From the NCBI RefSeq assembly GCF_014639435.1, contig NZ_BMFZ01000009.1:160432-224431 (forward strand): DNA of 64,000 nt, read 5' to 3'. Below the pieces are notes generated by a model. The model made no database searches. It had not been told where the DNA came from and saw nothing but the letters and a program-made list of their open reading frames with translations. Positions 58,406 to 64,000 of the stretch are shown here, in pieces. The stretch is from Hafnia psychrotolerans (GTDB taxonomy: Bacteria; Pseudomonadota; Gammaproteobacteria; Enterobacterales; Enterobacteriaceae). The position numbers and the translations under genes are program-made. Positions within the stretch are counted from its first letter, which is position 1. Each line of letters starts with the position of its first letter.

Positions 58406-59218
58406 TTAAGAAACAAAACCTATTTCATGCGAAATGCGCTGCGCGATATCTTGAACGGCGCTGATCAGCGCTTTTGCGCCCACATGCTTAAGCTTGGCCG
58501 TTGGCAAAGAGACAGAAACGCTGTACTTAACGTTATGATGTATATCAAAAACAGGGGCAGCAATACAGGACACGCCAAGCTCTTTCTCTTCCCTGTCCAT
58601 CGCTAATTTTAGCCGACGGATATCCTCCAACTCTTCAAGCATTTTGGGCAGTTCGGTGATCGTATTTCGGGTGAAAGCCTCAATAATATCTCGGTGTGTA
58701 AGCCAATAATTCGCCGCAAACTGACTTTTCTCGTAGGCCATAAAAACCTTACCCATCGCTGAGCAATAAAGCGGCATGTGCTGGCCAATATAGGCACGGG
58801 TACGCATCATCCCAGTGGTCGGTTCTAGCTTGTAGATAAGCAGAATGTGGTCATCTTCACGGGTCGAAAAATTGACCGTTTCTCCGGTGATCAGATTCAA
58901 CTGTTCAAGATGCGGCGCGGCCACATGGATGATATTGAGCGAAGAGAGTGCTTTTTGTCCGATCGAGATGAGTTTCGTCGTCAAACGATAGCTCCCAGGC
59001 GAGGGAGCGGGCGTCACGTAACCGCTGGCATGGAGCCCCTGCAATAGCCGATGGACCGTACTTTTGTTCATTTCGGCCAACTCGGCTAAATGAGCCAGTG
59101 GGCATCCGTTAGGAAAATTGCCCAGCAGCTCAATCAATTGAAGGCCCCGAAACAGGCTCTGGCTACCCAGAGTTTTCTCTTTTTTCGTTTTGTCATCTTC
59201 CGCTGTTATCAGATTCAT
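58406..59218 (-). CDS. IclR-family transcriptional regulator
   Basis: 270 residues. An N-terminal winged helix-turn-helix (LFRGLQLIELLGNFPNGCPLAHLAELAEMNKSTVHRLLQGLHASGYV) is followed by the IclR effector domain (HLEQLNLITGETVNFSTREDDHILLIYKLEP, PLYCSAMGKVFMAY, GVSCIAAPVFDIHHNVKYSVSVSLP). The ATG at 59218 is nine bases after AAAGG. It is divergent from a sugar ABC transporter and a lactonase, so it is the likely local regulator of that operon; the effector would be the transported sugar or its acid (inference). Confidence 0.9.
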   Translation of the reverse strand: MNLITAEDDKTKKEKTLGSQSLFRGLQLIELLGNFPNGCPLAHLAELAEMNKSTVHRLLQGLHASGYVTPAPSPGSYRLTTKLISIGQKALSSLNIIHVAAPHLEQLNLITGETVNFSTREDDHILLIYKLEPTTGMMRTRAYIGQHMPLYCSAMGKVFMAYEKSQFAANYWLTHRDIIEAFTRNTITELPKMLEELEDIRRLKLAMDREEKELGVSCIAAPVFDIHHNVKYSVSVSLPTAKLKHVGAKALISAVQDIAQRISHEIGFVS

Positions 59219-59277
59219 TCCACGCATCCTTTACGTCCAGTAAATATCAGACTAGCACGCTTCACATTGTTAAATGA

Positions 59278-59299
59278 AAGTGTGTTACCGGTCACATTT
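59278..59299 (+). promoter_or_regulatory. CRP binding site in the iclR/ABC divergent region
   Basis: TGTGTTACCGGTCACA is flanked by A and T runs; the halves TGTG and TCACATTT match the CRP consensus at nearly every conserved position. It lies 60 bases before the IclR gene and about 195 bases before the ABC ATPase gene, so it could activate either direction. Confidence 0.75.
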
Positions 59300-59400
59300 A
59301 AGCAACATAATATTTAAGTCATTGATTTAAAATCAAAATAAAAACATCTGCATCTTTGATTATTTTTCATATTGGGCATAGTATTTTTGAAATCAGGTTT

Positions 59401-59423
59401 CGCATACTGAAATATACAGTGCG
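59401..59423. promoter_or_regulatory. candidate operator palindrome before the ABC operon
   Basis: CGCATACTG and CAGTGCG form an imperfect inverted repeat (two extra bases in the left half) around AAATATA, 70 bases before the ABC ATPase start. Position and symmetry fit an IclR-type operator, but no consensus for this regulator is known to me. Confidence 0.35.
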
Positions 59424-59492
59424 ATAGTAGACCAGGCATTCGGTACTTTCCATTTTTTCGGTAAACCCGTATGGCGTTAAAAGGGCGTAAAG

Positions 59493-61031
59493 ATGCAAAA
59501 CGATAATCATCCAGGCAACGATCGGCCAATTCTGTCCCTTAACCACATTGTTAAACGCTTTGGCGGAAACCTAGCGGTCAATGACGTCAGCCTGCAGGTC
59601 ATGCCCGGCGAAGTATTGGCGCTACTGGGTGAAAATGGTGCGGGCAAGTCGACGCTCATTAAAGTGCTGGCTGGCGTTTACCAACGAGACGGCGGTGAGA
59701 TTTTATTTCAAGGGCAAAGCATCAACTCCGCCGCGGAACTTAAAAACGGTTCCAGACAGCCGATCGCTTTTATTCATCAAGACCTCGGACTGATTGAATG
59801 GATGACCGTTGCCGAAAATATGGCGCTGGTCATGGGTTTTCCACGCCGAATGGGCCTGATTAACTGGAAAGCTATCCGCCAATGTGCGCTCGATGCGCTG
59901 AAAGACGTGGGGATTGCGCTCGATCCTGATGCCCGCGTGTTTGAGCTGTCGCGCACAGAGAAATCCCTGCTGGCCATCGCCCGCGCGGTGGCAGTGAACG
60001 CCGAACTGCTGGTATTGGACGAACCCACTGCCTCACTGCCTGCTAACGACGTCCGACACCTGTTTGCGGTGATAAACCGCCTGCGGGACAAGAAAGTCGG
60101 CATGATCTACGTGACGCATCGGCTGGATGAAGTGATTGAAATTGCCGACAGCGTGTGTGTTATGCGCGACGGGCGCTATGTTGCAGGCGGAAAAACCTCT
60201 GAATATTCTCTGCGCGATTTGGTTCATATGATTGTCGGAGAGAGCGTCGATGAAGACCAACGTGAACCTCTGCCCGTCAATAAGCCTCCTGTTTTACAGC
60301 TCAATAATGTGTCTGTGGGTGAAATTGGCCCCGTTTCTTTTTCTCTGCAACCGGGTGAAATGCTGGCATTGGCCGGGCTGCGTGGTGCCGGTCAGGAAGA
60401 GATTGGGCGTTTACTTTTTGGGCTGCGTGAAACAAACGCTGGCGGCATCACTTTCCGCGGCCAACCTTACGCGGTGAACACTCCGGCTCAGGCTATCCAG
60501 AGAGGCGTGTCTCTCGTGGCCGGTGACCGTACCGGAGAGAGCCTGGTGATGACCATGAGCGTCCGAGAAAACCTGTTTCTTAACCCTTGCGCCGTCGGAC
60601 ACAAACTGTTTTCACGCTACAGCCACCGCCAGGAAATGGGGGCGAGTTGGTGGAAAGTGCAACTTTTTGATATTCGCCCGAAAGATGTCAATGCCACCGT
60701 CAGTGCCCTGTCCGGAGGTAATCAACAAAAAGTGGTCATGGCACGTTGGATGAACCTCAACGCGCCACTGCTTATCCTTGAAGATCCTACCGCTGGCGTT
60801 GACGTCGGTGCACGTGCCGAAATTTATCATCTGCTGAATAAGTCACTGGCCGAAGGCGTAGCGGTATTGATTATTTCCACCGATTTCGAAGAGATCGCAC
60901 ACATCTGCAACCGTGCGTTGGTATTTAACCGCGGCAAAGTGGTCGGCGAGCTCAAAAATGAACGCGTTTCGTTTGCCAATCTTTTGGAGTTGGCCTCTGC
61001 CAGCACAGAGAAAACAGTCGCAGCATCCTGA
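59493..61031 (+). CDS. sugar ABC transporter ATP-binding protein (two-domain, RbsA/XylG type)
   Basis: 512 residues with two nucleotide-binding domains. Domain 1 has Walker A GENGAGKST (46-54), Q-loop IHQDLGL, Walker B LLVLDEPT (172-179) and H-loop YVTHRLDEV, but its signature is LSRTE (152-156) instead of LSGGQ. Domain 2 has a degenerate Walker A (GLRGAGQEE, near residue 293), a canonical signature LSGGNQQKVVMARW (near 406) and Walker B LLILEDPTAGVDVG with Asp for the catalytic Glu. This is the asymmetric layout of the carbohydrate CUT2 family. First gene of a four-gene operon; the next start is 68 bases on. Confidence 0.93.
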   Translation: MQNDNHPGNDRPILSLNHIVKRFGGNLAVNDVSLQVMPGEVLALLGENGAGKSTLIKVLAGVYQRDGGEILFQGQSINSAAELKNGSRQPIAFIHQDLGLIEWMTVAENMALVMGFPRRMGLINWKAIRQCALDALKDVGIALDPDARVFELSRTEKSLLAIARAVAVNAELLVLDEPTASLPANDVRHLFAVINRLRDKKVGMIYVTHRLDEVIEIADSVCVMRDGRYVAGGKTSEYSLRDLVHMIVGESVDEDQREPLPVNKPPVLQLNNVSVGEIGPVSFSLQPGEMLALAGLRGAGQEEIGRLLFGLRETNAGGITFRGQPYAVNTPAQAIQRGVSLVAGDRTGESLVMTMSVRENLFLNPCAVGHKLFSRYSHRQEMGASWWKVQLFDIRPKDVNATVSALSGGNQQKVVMARWMNLNAPLLILEDPTAGVDVGARAEIYHLLNKSLAEGVAVLIISTDFEEIAHICNRALVFNRGKVVGELKNERVSFANLLELASASTEKTVAAS

Positions 61032-61099
61032 TGTCACGTATCAACCACCGATTCTATCTGGCTAAAGCGTTTAATAAGCACCATGAGGCGTAAAATGTC

Positions 61100-62185
61100 A
61101 TGTCAAAAACATCTGTAAAATCAACAGCACTAGAGCAGCGCGTCAACCTTCGAGAGCATGGCGCAGGCCCATGGAGTATGCAGATCCTCACCCGTTACGG
61201 TCTGCTGCTGCTGTGCATCGTACTGGTCATTTTCTTCTCTCTGACGACACCCGCGTTTGCCTCGATGCTCACTCTGCAAGCCATTCTTTCGAGCAAGTCC
61301 AAGATTGCTCTCCTGGCGCTGGCAGCAACCATTCCGATGATTGTTGGCAAAATTGACCTCAACGTCGGCTTCGGCATTGTGCTTTGGCACATTCTTGCCA
61401 TCACGCTTCAAGTGCAGTACGGCTTTTCGTGGGAGTTTGCCGTGTTAACCGTGCTGGTGCTCTCAGCACTTTACGGACTGCTGAACGGTATTTTAGTCGC
61501 GCTGGCCGACATCGACAGTTTTGTTGCCACGCTGGGTTCCGGCACGGTGATCTACGCCATTGCCCTTTGGCACTCTGGCGGACGCCAGATAGTCGGTGAT
61601 CTGCCCGATGCGTTTACGGCCATTCACCATACTGAAATTGCGGGCATTCCCATTGTGGCGTTCTACGTTCTCCTGGTCGCCGTGGTGTTGTGGCTGGTCA
61701 CCGAACACACACCGCTTGGGCGCTGTATGTATGCGGTGGGGGGTAATCCGGCAGCAGCAAGACTGAATGGCATTTCAGTCACGCGTTACACCATCGGCGC
61801 ATTTATCGCCTCCAGCGTGTTGACCGGTTTTACCGGCGTGTTAATCGCCTCAGAACAGGGCGTGGGCCAGGCCAGCGTCGGCATGGACTATCTATTACCG
61901 GCGCTGGTCGGCGCATTTTTAGGCAGTACAACGATCAGACCCGGTCGAGTTAACGTCTGGGGAACGGTGGTCGGTATTACCGTGCTGGCGATCGGTATTG
62001 CCGGTATCCAGCAGTTTGGTGGCGACTTCTGGGTCGAACCACTGTTCAACGGCGTGACGCTGCTGCTGTCCATTACTATCGCGGGCTACGCCCAGCGCCG
62101 CCGGTTGCTAAACCAGAAAGCGGTGCAACGCAGTCAGGCTGTTATTAAAAAAGAGTCATCCCCTGCCCCAAAAACCGATATATGA
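61100..62185 (+). CDS. sugar ABC transporter permease (CUT2 family)
   Basis: A 361-residue inner-membrane permease of the RbsC/XylH type with about nine hydrophobic segments. The family motif GRCMYAVGGNPAAARLNGISVTRYTIGAFIASSVL near residue 210 contacts the ATPase. LVGAFLGSTTIRPGRVNVWGTVVGITVLAIG follows. The ribosome binding site GAGG lies 11 bases before the ATG at 61100; an out-of-frame ATG at 61095 is not used. The C-terminus is a charged tail of about 30 residues. It lies between the ATPase and binding-protein genes. Confidence 0.92.
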   Translation: MSKTSVKSTALEQRVNLREHGAGPWSMQILTRYGLLLLCIVLVIFFSLTTPAFASMLTLQAILSSKSKIALLALAATIPMIVGKIDLNVGFGIVLWHILAITLQVQYGFSWEFAVLTVLVLSALYGLLNGILVALADIDSFVATLGSGTVIYAIALWHSGGRQIVGDLPDAFTAIHHTEIAGIPIVAFYVLLVAVVLWLVTEHTPLGRCMYAVGGNPAAARLNGISVTRYTIGAFIASSVLTGFTGVLIASEQGVGQASVGMDYLLPALVGAFLGSTTIRPGRVNVWGTVVGITVLAIGIAGIQQFGGDFWVEPLFNGVTLLLSITIAGYAQRRRLLNQKAVQRSQAVIKKESSPAPKTDI

Positions 62186-62210
62186 CCTTAAGTCACACTG
62201 GAGAAAAACA

Positions 62211-63317
62211 ATGAAATCAAAAAACCTCTTCGTCGGAATCGTATTAAGCAGCGCCCTGTTCAGCAGCTCTGTCGCATGGGCAGATGCCTATTTGGATCAG
62301 GCTAAACTGGCGGTAGAAAAAGCCACAGCCCCGGTCACTCAGTGGGACGGTCCCACTACCGGGCCAAAATTGGAGGCAGGTAAACGCATCATCTTTATTG
62401 CCTCGGATATGAAAAACGGCGGCGTTCAGGGCGTACAGCAGGGAATGAGTGAAGCCGCCGCCGCCGCCGGATGGAAACTTGAAACCCTCGACGGTGGTGG
62501 CTCTATCAAGGACCAGCTCTCTTCGCTAAATCAGGCTATTGCGCAAAAGCCTGACGGTATCGTCATTGGTGGCTGGAATCCCAACGTGGCTAAAATTCCG
62601 TTGAAAAAAGCCATCAGCGAAGGCATCACGCTGGTTGCCTGGCACGCCGTACCTGAGCCTGGCCCGATCCCTAAATACAACATTTTCTACAATGTGACCT
62701 CCGACTCAAACCAGGTGTCCCAAATCGCGGCGCAGTACGCAATAGTCAAATCGAACGGTCACGCAAAAGTCTTGATCTTCACTGATTCGCTGTACCAAAT
62801 CGCCCTTGATAAGGCCAACGTGATGAAGAAGGAGATTGAGAAATGTAGCGGCTGCCAGGTTCTTGAGTTCATCGACACCCCACTGGCGGATACGGCCAAC
62901 CGCATGCCGTCAATGACGTTTAGCCTGCTGCAAAAATATGGCGATAAATTCCAGTACGCACTCGCCATCAATGACCTCTACTTTGACTTTATGGCACCTT
63001 CGCTGAAAACCGCAGGTAAAGGCGGTGATAAAGCCCCGTTTAATATTTCTGCGGGTGACGGCTCAATCTCTGCCTATCAGCGCATTCGCTCCGGCGATAG
63101 CCAGTCAGCCACCGTGCCAGAACCGTTGAAACTGCACGGCTGGCAACTGCTGGATGAATTGAATCGCGCCTTCGCCAAACAGCCACCTTCAGGCTACGTG
63201 ACGCCAGCGCACCTGGTCACTCGCGATAATATCGGCAACGATGGGGGTAAAAATAATATGTTTGATCCACAAAACGATTATCAGGGTCATTACAAAGCCA
63301 TCTGGGGCGTGAAGTAA
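62211..63317 (+). CDS. sugar ABC transporter substrate-binding protein
   Basis: A periplasmic binding protein of the ribose/galactose type (peripla_BP_4), 368 residues, with a signal peptide cleaved near VAWA-DAYLDQ. The ligand-binding core begins KRIIFIASDMKNGGVQGVQQGMSEAAAAAGWKLETLDG, followed by LNQAIAQKPDGIVIGGWNP and DKFQYALAINDLYFDFMAPSLK. Two cysteines in EKCSGCQVLEF are typical of this subfamily. GGAG precedes the ATG. Its substrate is unknown; the lactonase downstream suggests an aldose or cyclic sugar. The stop overlaps the next start (TAATG). Confidence 0.92.
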   Translation: MKSKNLFVGIVLSSALFSSSVAWADAYLDQAKLAVEKATAPVTQWDGPTTGPKLEAGKRIIFIASDMKNGGVQGVQQGMSEAAAAAGWKLETLDGGGSIKDQLSSLNQAIAQKPDGIVIGGWNPNVAKIPLKKAISEGITLVAWHAVPEPGPIPKYNIFYNVTSDSNQVSQIAAQYAIVKSNGHAKVLIFTDSLYQIALDKANVMKKEIEKCSGCQVLEFIDTPLADTANRMPSMTFSLLQKYGDKFQYALAINDLYFDFMAPSLKTAGKGGDKAPFNISAGDGSISAYQRIRSGDSQSATVPEPLKLHGWQLLDELNRAFAKQPPSGYVTPAHLVTRDNIGNDGGKNNMFDPQNDYQGHYKAIWGVK

Positions 63318-64000
63318 TGAGGAATCAGGTGGTGTCTGGCCTGAGCGCACCGGCAGTTGCACTCGAGAATAAGCCAGAGAAGCTCTGTTCACCGGCCATC
63401 TGGGCCGAAGGCCCGGTGTGGTTACCGCGCGAAAATGCGCTGGTGTTCAGTGATGTTAAAGGCAACCGCATGTTCCGCTGGTCGGCGCGTGACGGGGTCA
63501 GCGTATTTCGCTCATCGTCCAATTTCACCAACGGTAATGCCCTTGATTCTGAGGGACGGATCATCAGCTGCGAGCACGGAAGACGCGGGATCAGCCGCAC
63601 GGAACACAACGGTGAGATCACGATGTTAGTTGAACGCGTGGACGGTAAACGTTTCAACTCGCCCAACGACGTGGTGGTACGTTCTGATGGCACTATCTGG
63701 TTTACCGATCCTCCCTACGGCATCATTAATGATGAAGAAGGATACAAATCGGAGAGTCAGGTGATCGGCTGTTACGTTTACTGTTTCGATCCTCGTGATG
63801 CCTCGTTGAGCATTGCCACCAGTGACGTGCAGCGTCCTAATGGACTGGCATTTTCGCCGAATGAAAGCCTGCTCTACGTCGCCGACATGTCAATTGTTGA
63901 CTTTCCGACGCTGGGCCGCAGAGAGCTGAGGGTCTTCCCTGTTGAGAAAAACAAACTGGGAGCCGGGACGTTTTTCGCGCAGGTTGAACCTGGTATCCCG
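63317..64000 (+). CDS. SMP-30/gluconolactonase/LRE-family protein, runs off the right edge
   Basis: The first 228 codons are present; no stop occurs before the window ends. It starts MRNQVVSGLSAPAVAL with an ATG that overlaps the binding-protein stop by one base. A GTG at 63329 is an alternative. Family landmarks are AIWAEGPVWLPRENALVFSDVKGNRMFRW (metal-binding Glu), GRIISCEHGRRGISR, KRFNSPNDVVVRSDGTIWFTDPPYGI (metal-binding Asn) and RPNGLAFSPNESLLYVADM. These beta-propeller enzymes hydrolyse sugar lactones, so the operon probably imports a sugar whose lactone is opened here after oxidation (inference). Confidence 0.92.
   Translation, partial: MRNQVVSGLSAPAVALENKPEKLCSPAIWAEGPVWLPRENALVFSDVKGNRMFRWSARDGVSVFRSSSNFTNGNALDSEGRIISCEHGRRGISRTEHNGEITMLVERVDGKRFNSPNDVVVRSDGTIWFTDPPYGIINDEEGYKSESQVIGCYVYCFDPRDASLSIATSDVQRPNGLAFSPNESLLYVADMSIVDFPTLGRRELRVFPVEKNKLGAGTFFAQVEPGIP

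Overview
The window is chromosomal DNA of an Enterobacterales bacterium. Gene order and protein similarity to Escherichia coli are very close throughout, and some features (a speG relic between purN and ppk, a ter cluster, rspAB) suggest the Yersiniaceae side of the order (Rahnella/Serratia/Ewingella-like). That placement is inference from memory, not from a search.

Left part (1-17.6 kb) is a housekeeping block in E. coli-like order: dapA (with the bamC start at the very edge), gcvR-bcp, perM, bepA-yfgD, hda-uraA-upp, purMN under a PurR operator, ppk-ppx, pdeF and the small gene yfgG. Several starts are non-AUG: UUG for gcvR, CUG for hda, GUG for purM and mdtA. A degenerate speG fragment lies between purN and ppk. 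The Mg2+ transporter mgtE then joins this block to a second one (19.3-50.8 kb) that is distant in E. coli: dgcE, alkA, yegD, mdtABCD-baeSR, yegP, yegQ/trhP, the sRNA CyaR with a CRP site, and yegS.

The second block is interrupted between alkA and yegD by about 11 kb of accessory DNA (roughly 22.6-33.6 kb). This carries a compact tellurite/stress ter operon on the minus strand (terZ-terA-terB-terC and one TerD/TerE paralogue). Divergently from it, across a 730-bp AT-rich gap, runs a five-gene operon of the type predicted to make a nucleoside-like metabolite: ATP-grasp, phosphoribosyltransferase, HAD-StiP-PELOTA fusion and CitE-like lyase. Its first gene encodes what looks like a catalytically dead IS200/Y1-transposase fold. 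The island ends in a 670-bp imperfect inverted repeat (32856-33527), rich in nested hairpins and including 37-bp tandem repeats. This element is the most unusual thing in the window.

The right part (51-64 kb) is metabolic and accessory: rspAB plus a sugar-acid MFS transporter, a small orphan gene, a YgiW-type OB-fold protein behind a PmrA/QseB-like box, a decayed ISL3-family transposase, an Nramp transporter behind an MntR-like box, and an IclR regulator divergent from a sugar ABC transporter operon (ATPase, permease, binding protein) and a lactonase-like gene that runs off the end. CRP and IclR-type sites lie in the divergent promoter region.

Broken genes are speG, an aldo/keto reductase with a TGA at codon 4, and the ISL3 transposase.
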